Source: Comamonadaceae bacterium (GTDB lineage Bacteria; Pseudomonadota; Gammaproteobacteria; Burkholderiales; Burkholderiaceae_C). From it: 30,009 nt of DNA. A model generated the notes under the pieces. The model was not told where the DNA came from, did no database searches, and saw only the letters and a list, made by a program, of their open reading frames with translations. The translations under genes were made by a program, and so were the position numbers. The stretch is taken from positions 1 through 30,009 of the forward strand of contig CANCCE010000005.1 of NCBI GenBank assembly GCA_947374505.1, written 5' to 3'. Below are positions 7,913 through 16,078 of the stretch, piece after piece; positions within the stretch are counted from its first letter, which is position 1, and each line of letters starts with the position of its first letter.

Positions 7913-9187
7913 ATGAAATCATTTGCTCGTCACTTTTTGATCGCATTGCTGGCGACACCGCTCTTGGCTTTTTCTGCACCTGATGACGCCATCATGTCCA
8001 TGGTGAAAAAAGAAAAGGCGCCGTACCTTGAGACGCTGAAATCTTTGGTGTCGATTGAGTCAGGCAGCGGGGATCGCGAAGGTCTGGACAAAATTTCCAG
8101 TCTGATTGCAGACAAATTGAAAGACTTAGGCGGCAAGGTGGCGTTCATTGAACCGGGCGCTGATCTTTACAAAATGTTTGACACACCGGCCCGACCTGGC
8201 CGTATGGTGCATGCGCAATTCGTCGGCACAGGGAGCAAAAAAATTCTGCTGATTGCCCACATGGACACGGTGTATTTGCGCGGCATGCTGGCAGCGCAAC
8301 CGTTTCGGATGGATGGCAACCGCGCCTATGGTCTGGCCATTTCTGACGACAAGCAGGGTATTGCAATGATTTTGCATACGCTGGCGGTGCTAAAAGCAAA
8401 CAACTTCAAAGACTATGGTTTGGTGACGGTGCTGATCAACGGCGACGAAGAGATCAGTTCGCCAGCATCGCGTTCGATGTTGACCAAGCTCGGCGCGGAG
8501 CATGACGTGACGTTTTCTTGCGAAGCTTCGCTCGCAGCATCCGATCGTATTTCACTGGTGACGGCGGGCATTGGTGCAGTGACGCTGAGCGTGACGGGTA
8601 GGGCCTCACACGCAGGCGGTGCGCCAGAGCAAGGTCGCAATGCGCTGTATGAGTTGTCGCATCAAATTTTGCAAATGCGAGACCTGTCGGATCCTTCAAC
8701 AGGTGTGAAGTTCAATTGGACGATCGCCCAAGCGGGCACCAATCGCAATGTGATTCCAGCAAAAGCCTCTGCCGCCGCTGATGTCCGCGTGCTAAGCGTT
8801 GCTGACTTCGATGGTATTGAGCCCAAAGTGGCCTCACGCATCACCAACAAGCTCATTCCAGATACCAAGGTTGAATTCAACTTTGAACGCCGCAGACCGC
8901 CCCTGCAAGCCAGCCCCGCCGCAATGGTCGTGGCCAATTACGCCAAGAAAATCTATCTAGACGACTTAGGTTTGGAACTCTCGTTCAGTACGCAAGCTGA
9001 AGGTGGCGGTACAGACGCAGCTTTTGCCGCTCTCAAAACTCAGAACGCCGTGTTAGAACGCTTCGGTGCACGTGGCTTTGGTGCGCATTCCAATGACGCG
9101 GAGTACATCTTGGTCGATTCGATTGAGCCGCGCATGTACTTGCTGTCCAAGATGATCATGGCCGTGTCAAACGGGAAAGTGCCGTAA
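7913..9187 (+). CDS. Exported M20-family metallopeptidase (glutamate carboxypeptidase / CPG2 type)
   Basis: A 424-residue protein from ATG 7913, preceded by GGGAGAAAA at about 7904. A signal peptide is visible (MKSFARHFLIALLATPLLAFSA). The di-zinc M20 pattern is intact: His116-x-Asp118 in AHMDTVY, the catalytic Glu179 and ligand Glu180 in NGDEEIS, a dimerisation-domain segment VTGRASHAGGAPEQGRNA, and the late GGGTDAAFAAL and GFGAHSNDAEYI segments with the final histidine. CPG2-type enzymes remove C-terminal glutamate from folates and other N-acyl-glutamates in the periplasm; related members act on other acyl-amino acids. It lies between the two organic-acid gene blocks on its own promoter, so a pathway link is possible but unproven. 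Confidence 0.9.
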   Translation: MKSFARHFLIALLATPLLAFSAPDDAIMSMVKKEKAPYLETLKSLVSIESGSGDREGLDKISSLIADKLKDLGGKVAFIEPGADLYKMFDTPARPGRMVHAQFVGTGSKKILLIAHMDTVYLRGMLAAQPFRMDGNRAYGLAISDDKQGIAMILHTLAVLKANNFKDYGLVTVLINGDEEISSPASRSMLTKLGAEHDVTFSCEASLAASDRISLVTAGIGAVTLSVTGRASHAGGAPEQGRNALYELSHQILQMRDLSDPSTGVKFNWTIAQAGTNRNVIPAKASAAADVRVLSVADFDGIEPKVASRITNKLIPDTKVEFNFERRRPPLQASPAAMVVANYAKKIYLDDLGLELSFSTQAEGGGTDAAFAALKTQNAVLERFGARGFGAHSNDAEYILVDSIEPRMYLLSKMIMAVSNGKVP

Positions 9188-9215
9188 ATTCGAACTCGCG
9201 GGTGTTGAACCGGCT

Positions 9216-10382
9216 TCATCCCTGAGAATTCTGGCCGATACGTGACGTCCTGGCGTACACAGAGCCATCAAAAAGCCGCCGCTGGGTGCGCAGCAGTGTG
9301 CAACGCTCTGCGACCCATGTCCCGCCATCTTGCGTGACTTGCGCATCCGCGACCAGGATGCCCGAGGGCATGCCAATCGACAGATTCACTGCTTGCCCAG
9401 GTCGCGTGCATTGATGCACGACACTCCCGGAAAGCCGCGCTGCGACGGCCAGGCAAAGTGATGCGGTGATCGGCAACGCGCGGTGCGGCTGACCGTTAGA
9501 CAACATCCGCGCCGTCACATCAATCTGGTCGGCTTCGATCCTCTCACCATTGAGCATGGGAGCGTCCTGACTTGGCGACACGAAGCCGATGATCGGCACC
9601 GACTTCTTACTGGCTTCCTGCACCGTGGCACAAATGCCCATGGCCACGGATGCCGCACACCGGATCTTGCTCAGAAGTTCCAACAGTCCGGGCTTACTTT
9701 CGATCTCCTCAGGCATCTCCGCGCCGGTGAGTCCGAGATCAACCGCCCGCACAAAAACACAGGCATTGGCAGCATCGATCATCGACACGGTAAATTGGCC
9801 AACGCCTTCGACGTCCAGCACATCCAACACCTGACCCGTTGGCAAGAGCTTGCCCGTTGTGGCGCCGCCCGGATCAAGAAAGTCCAGCCGCACGGCCGAA
9901 CCGGAGCCGGCAACACCAGGAATCACCAGATCACCGTCGACCGCTGCACTGCCATTCACCATGGCGAATCGGGCATGAATCAATTTGCGGGTGTTGGTGT
10001 TGTAAATGCGAACCAGGGCCTCGCCATCAGGTGCCACCTTGACCATTCCTTCGTCCACGGCAAATGGACCGATGGCTGCAGACATGTTGCCGCAGTTCGA
10101 GTGGTAGTCAACACGCGCTTCTCGCAGTTGGATTTGTGCTTTGGTGTAGTCAACGTCAGCCTCCGGGTGCGACGACGGACCCACGATGCACACCTTGGAC
10201 AACGATGACAGACCGCCGCCCATGCCATTGAGTTGACGCCCGTAAGGATCGGGGCTTCCCATGGTCTCCAAAAATATCCTGTCGCAGTCTTCGCGCGCCA
10301 CAGGCAAGTCCGTCGACTTGAAGATCAGCGCCTTGCTGGTACCACCACGAATGAACGCAGCCGGGATCCGGGTTTGTTGCAT
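9216..10382 (-). CDS. PrpF-family isomerase (AcnD accessory / oxalomesaconate tautomerase / methylitaconate isomerase type)
   Basis: A 388-residue protein beginning QQTRIPAAFIRGGTSKALIF, the PrpF signature, with the conserved SNCGNMSAAIGPFAV segment in the first third. AGGAAG lies about ten bases before the ATG. The family includes PrpF (aconitate isomerisation in the AcnD methylcitrate route), GalD (4-oxalomesaconate tautomerase) and 3-methylitaconate delta-isomerase; all shift a double bond in an unsaturated di- or tricarboxylate. It is last in the minus-strand operon, 21 bases after the amidohydrolase. With an aconitase-type dehydratase in the same operon, isomerisation of the dehydrated acid is the expected job. 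No prpB, prpC or acnD is nearby, so ordinary methylcitrate metabolism is unlikely. Confidence 0.85.
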   Translation of the reverse strand: MQQTRIPAAFIRGGTSKALIFKSTDLPVAREDCDRIFLETMGSPDPYGRQLNGMGGGLSSLSKVCIVGPSSHPEADVDYTKAQIQLREARVDYHSNCGNMSAAIGPFAVDEGMVKVAPDGEALVRIYNTNTRKLIHARFAMVNGSAAVDGDLVIPGVAGSGSAVRLDFLDPGGATTGKLLPTGQVLDVLDVEGVGQFTVSMIDAANACVFVRAVDLGLTGAEMPEEIESKPGLLELLSKIRCAASVAMGICATVQEASKKSVPIIGFVSPSQDAPMLNGERIEADQIDVTARMLSNGQPHRALPITASLCLAVAARLSGSVVHQCTRPGQAVNLSIGMPSGILVADAQVTQDGGTWVAERCTLLRTQRRLFDGSVYARTSRIGQNSQG

Positions 10383-10403
10383 CTTGCTGTCTTCCTGTAA
10401 ATT

Positions 10404-11252
10404 TTATGTATGACCGGGATTCTCGAACGGCAAGCCAAGCCACTCGGTGATGCCCCGGCCCATGATCCATTCCTTGTCGTGGTCGTTGAGCCAGGACATT
10501 TCTTCTGTGAACATGCTCACGGCTTGGCGATAACTACAAGGTAGACGGGAAAAATCAGTGCCCCAAAAAACACGCTTCGGACCGAAGGCATCGATCACTT
10601 TTCGCACAGGTGTGTGCAGGCTGCGGTAGGGGAATTCATCGGGTGCCAGCGACGGCAGCGCCGAGGCCTTGACGGCGATCCTGTCGTAGCGTGCCAGATC
10701 AAGCAGGCGATCCAGGTTTAAAAAACGCTCCGCCATCGGTACCGACGACGGCACGCCAAGATGGTCAATCGTGATCGACAAGCCTGGATAACGGTCAGCA
10801 ACGGCGCTGATGTGATGCATTTGCGCTTGAGCCAGGAGGACTGTGACTGGAACACCGTGCGCCTCGGCGGCCGCCCACACGGCATCTAGTGAGCCATCGT
10901 TGAGTGACTCGACCATGCCGGGACGATGAAGTGAGAATCTCAGACCGACCGCTCCCGGTTGCGCCCGCCATGTTGCGATCTTCTGAAGCAGTTCAGGATC
11001 AGCTGGGTCGATGCGCCCCATAAAAGCGAAGCGGCGGGGATGTGCCTCGCAGGCGGCGAGTACCAGATCGTTACGCTCCCCCTCCCAGGACGGCGGTACC
11101 AGAATGGCAGCGTCGACGCCAGCCAAATCCATCTGGCGACCCAATTCGTCAGCGGTCAAGGGCAGCGCGCTATGCGCCGCATGGCGGACCGGCCAAGGCC
11201 TCTCGGGCGTGCTGGCAGCCCAGATGTGAACCTGTGCGTCAACAATACGCAT
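10404..11252 (-). CDS. Amidohydrolase-family TIM-barrel hydrolase (lactonase/hydratase type)
   Basis: A 282-residue protein from ATG 11252, four bases after the stop of the large dehydratase subunit; an upstream in-frame codon at 11312 would lie deep in that gene. MRIVDAQVHIWAA, TIDHLGVPS and FWGTDFSR follow the pattern of the amidohydrolase_2 group (COG3618/COG2159), which contains lactonases such as 2-pyrone-4,6-dicarboxylate hydrolase and hydratases such as 4-oxalomesaconate hydratase. One oddity: the usual DxHxH N-terminal metal motif reads DAQVHIW, so the first histidine is glutamine. Such variants exist in this subgroup, but metal use may differ. Next to a PrpF-like isomerase it recalls the gallate/protocatechuate 4,5-cleavage gene pairs, and opening of a lactone or (de)hydration are the likeliest reactions. 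Confidence 0.8.
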   Translation of the reverse strand: MRIVDAQVHIWAASTPERPWPVRHAAHSALPLTADELGRQMDLAGVDAAILVPPSWEGERNDLVLAACEAHPRRFAFMGRIDPADPELLQKIATWRAQPGAVGLRFSLHRPGMVESLNDGSLDAVWAAAEAHGVPVTVLLAQAQMHHISAVADRYPGLSITIDHLGVPSSVPMAERFLNLDRLLDLARYDRIAVKASALPSLAPDEFPYRSLHTPVRKVIDAFGPKRVFWGTDFSRLPCSYRQAVSMFTEEMSWLNDHDKEWIMGRGITEWLGLPFENPGHT

Positions 11253-11256
11253 GGCG

Positions 11257-12522
11257 TCAGTGGGGCCGTGGAAGCGTCGGGTAGCCGCGAGGATCGGCAA
11301 TGCCTCCGGCAATCGCGGACGCCGCTACGGTGGCGGGTGACGCCATCAGCACTTCGCTGTCAGGGCTGCCCATGCGACCCTTGAAGTTGCGCGTACTCGA
11401 TGTGAGGCAGCGCTCACCCTCCCCGACCACGCCCATGCTGCCGCCAAGGCAGGCGCCACAGGTTGCGTTGGTAACCAGGGCACCAGCTTCGATGAAGGTC
11501 TCGATCAGTCCTTCTTTGGCAGCCATGCGCATGACGTCGCTGGAGGACGGCGTGATGATGAGGCGCACGTCCGGGTGCACGCTACGCCCTCGCAGCACGT
11601 CAGCCGCGATCCGGAGATCTTCGATTCGGGCATTGGCGCACGAGCCGATGAAGGCCTGATCGATCTTCAGGCCTGCGACTTCGGATACGGGCTTCACATT
11701 GTTCGGAACGAAATGCGGCATCACGATCAAGGGCTCGATATCTTCAAGGTCAATCGTACGGACGTCGGCATACTGAGCGTCGGCATCGGCAAAGACGGGG
11801 GCCCATGGTTGATCGGTCCGGCCCTCAAGGTAGGCGGCGGTGACCTCATCGGCCTCGAAGACCGCAAATTCGGCGGAGAGTTCAGCGCTCATTGTCGACA
11901 TGGTCTGGCGGCCGGACATGCTGATGTCTTTCACCGCCGGGCCGACATACTCGATGTTGTGCCCGACATGATCGCCCCATTTGCCGGCGATGTAGTGGAT
12001 GATGTCGCGCGGGTAGACACCAGGGCGCAGTTTCCCCGTGATGTCGTACTTGATCGTCGGATAGACAATGAACCAGGTCTGACCCGTGCAAACCACGTAA
12101 AGCAGCTCTTCCGAGCCAACCCCGCGCGCCGCGCAATTGAACGCGCCACTGGCACAGGTATGTGAGTCAGAGCACATGAGGATGGAGCCTGGGCGAGCCA
12201 TGCCGAGTTCAGCCATTAATTGGTGACTGATGCCACCACGACCTTCCCCATAAAATTTGATGCCGTAGCGTTCCGCAAACTTGCGACCATTTTTGAGGCC
12301 GTTGGCAATCAGGATGTTTGGCGCAGGGATCGTGTGGTCAAACACCAGCGCGATCTTTTTCGGGTCCCATACTTTCTCCGGAAATGGGAAGCGACCCGGG
12401 ATAGTGAAAGTGCTGTCCAGCAGCACGGCCTGGTCCACCTTGACGGTGACAACATCCCCAATAGACACGAGCTGTTTATCTGCTGCTTTTGCAAGGATCT
12501 TCTCGATCATCGTCATGCCCAT
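11257..12522 (-). CDS. Aconitase-superfamily dehydratase, large subunit (LeuC / DmdA type)
   Basis: A 421-residue protein; AGGAGC about seven bases before the ATG at 12522 fixes the start. Three cysteine ligands for a 4Fe-4S cluster are present: Cys295 (GSCANARIEDL), Cys355 and Cys358 (CGACLGG). SDSHTCASGAFN and the SSTRNFKGRMGSPDSEVLMASPATVAASAIAG end are typical of 3-isopropylmalate dehydratase large subunits. It must pair with the small subunit encoded just upstream (nine bases between stop and start). No leuA or leuB is near, and the neighbours are catabolic, so leucine synthesis is unlikely. Relatives with the same two-subunit form act on dimethylmalate, citramalate or homocitrate. It should add or remove water across a hydroxy di- or tricarboxylate. 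Confidence 0.9.
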   Translation of the reverse strand: MGMTMIEKILAKAADKQLVSIGDVVTVKVDQAVLLDSTFTIPGRFPFPEKVWDPKKIALVFDHTIPAPNILIANGLKNGRKFAERYGIKFYGEGRGGISHQLMAELGMARPGSILMCSDSHTCASGAFNCAARGVGSEELLYVVCTGQTWFIVYPTIKYDITGKLRPGVYPRDIIHYIAGKWGDHVGHNIEYVGPAVKDISMSGRQTMSTMSAELSAEFAVFEADEVTAAYLEGRTDQPWAPVFADADAQYADVRTIDLEDIEPLIVMPHFVPNNVKPVSEVAGLKIDQAFIGSCANARIEDLRIAADVLRGRSVHPDVRLIITPSSSDVMRMAAKEGLIETFIEAGALVTNATCGACLGGSMGVVGEGERCLTSSTRNFKGRMGSPDSEVLMASPATVAASAIAGGIADPRGYPTLPRPH

Positions 12523-12531
12523 GGGATGCTC

Positions 12532-13059
12532 CTATTTCAGATAGCCCATGCGCTTGAGCAGCGGGCGAATGCCGCCAGCCAGCGCCAGTTGCACGAGTTG
12601 GGGGGGTAGCTCCCGTGATGTCAGATGGACTGCGCGCGAGATGTTGGTGACGCGGTTGCGGTCAATTTCCACTTCGAGGATTTCACCTTCCTCGAAAGCA
12701 GCCGCAACACCTTCACAGGACACCGGGACCACGCCGTAGTTCACGCAATTGCGCACGAACAGGCCGTTCACACTTTCGGCCACAACTGCAACAATGCCGA
12801 GTTGGCGCAGCAACTTGGCGGCCGGACGCGATGATCCCGTGCCGAAGTTTTTACCCCCGACGATGATGTCTCCGGGTTGAACCTGGGCACTCCAGCCGGG
12901 ACGTATGCTCTCGAAGACGAATTTCTTTTGATCAGGCTCCGGCAACGTGCGTGCCGTGTTCGGCATCATCATGTCTGTGTTGATGTTGTCGCCGAATTTC
13001 CAGACCCTGCCGCGCAGCGTGTAAACCAGGGCATCTGGCTCATCGGCTTCAGTGGTCAT
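12532..13059 (-). CDS. Aconitase-superfamily dehydratase, small (swivel) subunit (LeuD / DmdB type)
   Basis: The swivel domain motif GGKNFGTGSSRPAA and the N-terminal GRVWKFGDNINTDMMMP are characteristic of the LeuD-like small subunit that completes the active site of the large subunit. Two starts are possible: ATG 13071 (179 residues) with no ribosome site, or ATG 13059 (175 residues) with GGAAG five bases upstream; I prefer the latter. It follows the MmgE/PrpD stop closely and leads directly into the large-subunit gene, whose ribosome site lies in its last codons. The INTD motif and GTGSSR loop are intact, so the pair should be active. Confidence 0.9.
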   Translation of the reverse strand: MTTEADEPDALVYTLRGRVWKFGDNINTDMMMPNTARTLPEPDQKKFVFESIRPGWSAQVQPGDIIVGGKNFGTGSSRPAAKLLRQLGIVAVVAESVNGLFVRNCVNYGVVPVSCEGVAAAFEEGEILEVEIDRNRVTNISRAVHLTSRELPPQLVQLALAGGIRPLLKRMGYLK

Positions 13060-13073
13060 TAGGGCTTCCATGA

Positions 13074-14471
13074 TTACTTGGCAAGAAGCCGGGGCAGCTC
13101 CGCGGCATCGGCGTGCTTTTCAAGATTAAGTATGAAGTCGCAAATCTTGTCGACCTGCGCTCTAGGGAGGACGTGGGTCGCAAGCTTGACAAACTTTTCG
13201 ACAATGTCCGCCTCACTGGCGAAATCGTTTTCATGTCCACGACCGGCTTCCACCGTCTTCTTACGGCAAGTACCGTCCTTCATGAAAACCTCGACATGCA
13301 CCTTGTGACGCCCCTGGGAGCCCAACGCAGTGATCGCTTCGTCTTCTTTCACGGACACTTTCTTCGCCACCCGCATACGCTCCGGATCGGCGACCATCGC
13401 TTCGGTGAACTGATCGACAAAGACGTCGCCATCCAAAAGCCAAGTGGCCACGCAATACGGCAGGTTGAGCTGTGCGGAGGTCAGGCCTTGCGGTTCGTAA
13501 TTCCAACCCACATGGTCCATCGTCACGCGCGATCCGTGCACCACGATGCGCTCGATATCAGCCTCACCAAAGGGCTGCTCAGCCTGCAGCGCGCGAATGG
13601 CATCGAGTGTGCTGTGGTTGCTGCCCACGCATGAGTAGAACTTCAACGCCACACCCATGGTCTGCCAGGTGCTACCGAAGCCGGCCGTGAGGAGACTCAG
13701 GTCAAAGCGGTCTTGCGACCGGGAGAACGTGGTGCAAAAACCGCCGTATTCGCTTTCGAAGACGTTGACGATGCCGGTGAAACCTTGCTCCGCAAACAGC
13801 GCGCCATACAGACCGCTCTGGGATGCACGTCCCGCATGCATGCGCTTCACCATCGCACCGTACTGTGCAGCCATCAATCCAGATGACTGTGTGCCCGCAA
13901 TACCCAGTGCGTGAACGGTCTTTTCAGGGTCTAAATTCAGGCTGCGGGCAGCGCCTGCAACAGCCGAGAAAACGCCAACTGTTGCGCCTGAGTGCCAGCC
14001 CTGAGCGATATGGTCCGGCTTCATGCAGAGGCCCACACGAGGGCCGATCTCGTAACCCGCAACGGCTGCGGTCAGGAAGTCCCGCCCGGTCATGCCAGGG
14101 CGCATTTCAGCAATGGAAATCAAGGCGGGAAGCACGACGGCCCCCACATGAAGCACCCCTGCACGATGCACATCGTCAAGCTCGAAACCCTGGACTTGGG
14201 TGCCATTGACCAAAGCAGCGTGTGGCGCGGAGAGCCTCAGGTCAGTGCCCCACACCGAGCAGGTCCGGGTTGTATCAACAGAACCGAGGGTCTTTTGCAG
14301 AATGCGAGTCCACTCTAAGTCAGCGCCGTAGATAGCACAACCGATGGAGTCCAGCATCAACAGTTTGATACGGGTCAGCACCTCCGGCGGAATGGCCTCG
14401 TACTGCAGACCTGAGACGAATTGGGCAATACCACTGGTGTAGGGATTGTTGGACGTTGAGGCTTCAGACAT
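13074..14471 (-). CDS. MmgE/PrpD family protein (paralogue 1)
   Basis: A 465-residue protein of the family containing 2-methylcitrate dehydratase, cis-aconitate decarboxylase and iminodisuccinate epimerase. Seen: LMLDSIGCAIYG, FELDDVHRAGVLHVGAVVLPAL, the lysine in MVKRMHAGRASQSG and the lysine in LKFYSCVGSNHSTLDAI, matching by context the aspartate, histidine and two lysines described for the active site of cis-aconitate decarboxylase. It is the first gene of the minus-strand operon. The start at 14471 has no good ribosome site, so a slightly different start is possible. It diverges from a second family member; the two differ clearly in sequence around the active site (FELDDVH here, HALDFDDCN there), suggesting different reactions or substrates rather than a recent duplication. 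Confidence 0.88.
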   Translation of the reverse strand: MSEASTSNNPYTSGIAQFVSGLQYEAIPPEVLTRIKLLMLDSIGCAIYGADLEWTRILQKTLGSVDTTRTCSVWGTDLRLSAPHAALVNGTQVQGFELDDVHRAGVLHVGAVVLPALISIAEMRPGMTGRDFLTAAVAGYEIGPRVGLCMKPDHIAQGWHSGATVGVFSAVAGAARSLNLDPEKTVHALGIAGTQSSGLMAAQYGAMVKRMHAGRASQSGLYGALFAEQGFTGIVNVFESEYGGFCTTFSRSQDRFDLSLLTAGFGSTWQTMGVALKFYSCVGSNHSTLDAIRALQAEQPFGEADIERIVVHGSRVTMDHVGWNYEPQGLTSAQLNLPYCVATWLLDGDVFVDQFTEAMVADPERMRVAKKVSVKEDEAITALGSQGRHKVHVEVFMKDGTCRKKTVEAGRGHENDFASEADIVEKFVKLATHVLPRAQVDKICDFILNLEKHADAAELPRLLAK

Positions 14472-14548
14472 AAGACGTTAAATTTTTTAGATATGGATGA
14501 CTTGGAAATGTTGCAGAGCTTATCTTTGGATGTGGCCCGACAAAAAAT

Positions 14549-14566
14549 AGTATACCATGGAATACT
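14549..14566. promoter_or_regulatory. 18-bp imperfect palindrome in the divergent promoter region, candidate operator
   Basis: AGTATACCATGGAATACT: arms AGTAT/ATACT around a CCATGG core, with a single A/A mismatch on each side of the core. It lies between the divergent MmgE/PrpD genes, about 78 bases from the minus-strand start and 27 bases before the preferred plus-strand start at 14593. Placement suits control of both transcripts by one dimeric regulator. GTATAC-type half-sites are common for GntR/FCD regulators, but the only regulator in the window is IclR-type. Confidence 0.45.
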
Positions 14567-14592
14567 TAAAATTCCCACTACGAAAAAACACC

Positions 14593-16038
14593 ATGAGCAC
14601 CATTACAAGTCCTACATCCGTGACGGCCACAGAGGCAGTAGCCGTCAAGCACAAGCCCTTGGGGCTGGCCCAGGAATTTGCCAAGCGTGTTGTCGCCATG
14701 AAGGCCAGCGACCTTCCACAAGAAGCCTTCCACTGGGCCCACGTTGGTATTCTTGACACCATTGGCGTGACGCTGGCTGGCAGTACCGAGCCGACAGCCA
14801 CGCTGGCCGCACAAGCGCTGGATCTGTCTGAGGGACCGGCATTGATTCTTGGCACGCATCAACGGGTCGGCATGTTGGACGCGGCGCTGATCAATGGTGC
14901 GGCTTCGCATGCTCTCGATTTCGACGACTGCAACAACACCATCGGTGGCCACCCGTCGGCACCGGTGCTGTCTGCACTGCTGCCGCTGGCCGATGCACTG
15001 GGCAGCTCGGGTGAAGATTTCGTGACGGCCTACATCGCCGGGTTCGAGGTAGAAACCAAACTCGGCATGGCCGTCAACATGCACCACTACATGAAGGGCT
15101 GGCACCCGACAGCAACGCTGGGAACTTTTGGAGCGGCCGCGGCGGCAGCCAAACTGATGGGTCTTGATGCCGAACAGACCGGCGTTGCGCTGGCCTTGGC
15201 CGCCTCTTTCGCTTCAGGCCTGAAAGCCAATTTCGGCACCATGACCAAACCCCTGCATGTCGGGCACTGCGCGCGCAATGGCCTTTTCGCCGCACGCTTA
15301 GCGTCCAAAGGTTACACCGCTAATGCCGCCAAGGTATTCGAGCACAAGCAAGGCTTTCTGGACGTCTTCAATGGACCCGGAACCTACGACGTTGAGCGTG
15401 CACTGGATGCGTGGGCCCGTCCGTTGGACATCATTCAACCGGGCATTGCCATCAAGCAATACCCTTGCTGCGGTAGCACGCATCCAGCGATTGACGCCAT
15501 GCTGGACATCGTTCGACGCCACAACCCGGATGTGCAGGCCGTTGAGCGCGTCGACGTCGCGGTCCACAGCCGTCGGCTGGAACATACCAATCGGCCGAAT
15601 CCGGGCAGCCCCCTCGATGCCAAATTCAGCCTCCAGTATGTGATGGCTCGCGCCTTGATCGAGCAGCATATCGGCGTGGCTGATTTTGAGGGCGACGCCT
15701 ATCGGGATTCGCGCGTGCACGACTTCCTCCCGCGCGTGCATGTCCAGGCCTACAACGAAACTGGGTTGGGCGGATTCGACTTCGAAAATCACTTTGGCGG
15801 TATTGTCAAAGTGACGATGAAAAACGGCACCCTGTTCGAGGCTCAAGTTGACCAGCCCCTCGGCCGGACGTCTGCGAACCCCCTGCCGGAAGCGCTGTTG
15901 CGTGAGAAATTCAATTTGTGTGCAGCTACCGTGCTGCGCCATGAAGCCATTGGACCGATTGCGGATTCCATTTGGCAGGTCGAGTCCCTGCCGTCGATGC
16001 GCACACTGAGCCAACTGATCCAACAAGCGACGCATTGA
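14593..16038 (+). CDS. MmgE/PrpD family protein (paralogue 2)
   Basis: A 481-residue protein from ATG 14593 (MSTITSPTSVTATE); the in-frame ATG at 14557 falls inside the operator-like palindrome and is less likely. No clear ribosome site marks either. Seen: GILDTIGVTLAGS, the textbook INGAASHALDFDDCN and GGHPSAPVLSALLPLA, the lysine in TMTKPLHVGHCARNG and the lysine in IKQYPCCGSTHPAIDAML, all positions associated with the catalytic site of cis-aconitate decarboxylase and PrpD. It probably dehydrates or decarboxylates a tricarboxylate-like acid. The gene is followed 40 bases later by a TctC receptor in the same direction, so import and first conversion seem co-transcribed. Confidence 0.9.
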   Translation: MSTITSPTSVTATEAVAVKHKPLGLAQEFAKRVVAMKASDLPQEAFHWAHVGILDTIGVTLAGSTEPTATLAAQALDLSEGPALILGTHQRVGMLDAALINGAASHALDFDDCNNTIGGHPSAPVLSALLPLADALGSSGEDFVTAYIAGFEVETKLGMAVNMHHYMKGWHPTATLGTFGAAAAAAKLMGLDAEQTGVALALAASFASGLKANFGTMTKPLHVGHCARNGLFAARLASKGYTANAAKVFEHKQGFLDVFNGPGTYDVERALDAWARPLDIIQPGIAIKQYPCCGSTHPAIDAMLDIVRRHNPDVQAVERVDVAVHSRRLEHTNRPNPGSPLDAKFSLQYVMARALIEQHIGVADFEGDAYRDSRVHDFLPRVHVQAYNETGLGGFDFENHFGGIVKVTMKNGTLFEAQVDQPLGRTSANPLPEALLREKFNLCAATVLRHEAIGPIADSIWQVESLPSMRTLSQLIQQATH

Positions 16039-16078
16039 ATTCATTCACAACAAACAAGTAGCCACCGGGAGACAAAAA

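Noticed and set aside
9483..10208. 241-codon open frame on the plus strand inside the PrpF gene
   Set aside because: Fully antisense to a recognisable PrpF family gene and rich in histidine and arginine, as expected for a shadow frame.
9216..11252. Gallate/protocatechuate 4,5-cleavage genes
   Set aside because: A PrpF homologue next to an amidohydrolase resembles galD with ligJ or ligI, but no ring-cleavage dioxygenase or CHA-type aldolase is in the window.
11257..13071. Leucine biosynthesis leuCD
   Set aside because: The motifs allow it, but leuA and leuB are absent and all neighbours are catabolic, so the gene symbols were withheld.
9216..14471. Methylcitrate cycle (prp) operon
   Set aside because: PrpF- and PrpD-family genes are present but prpB, prpC and acnD are missing, and the dehydratase is a two-subunit LeuCD type.
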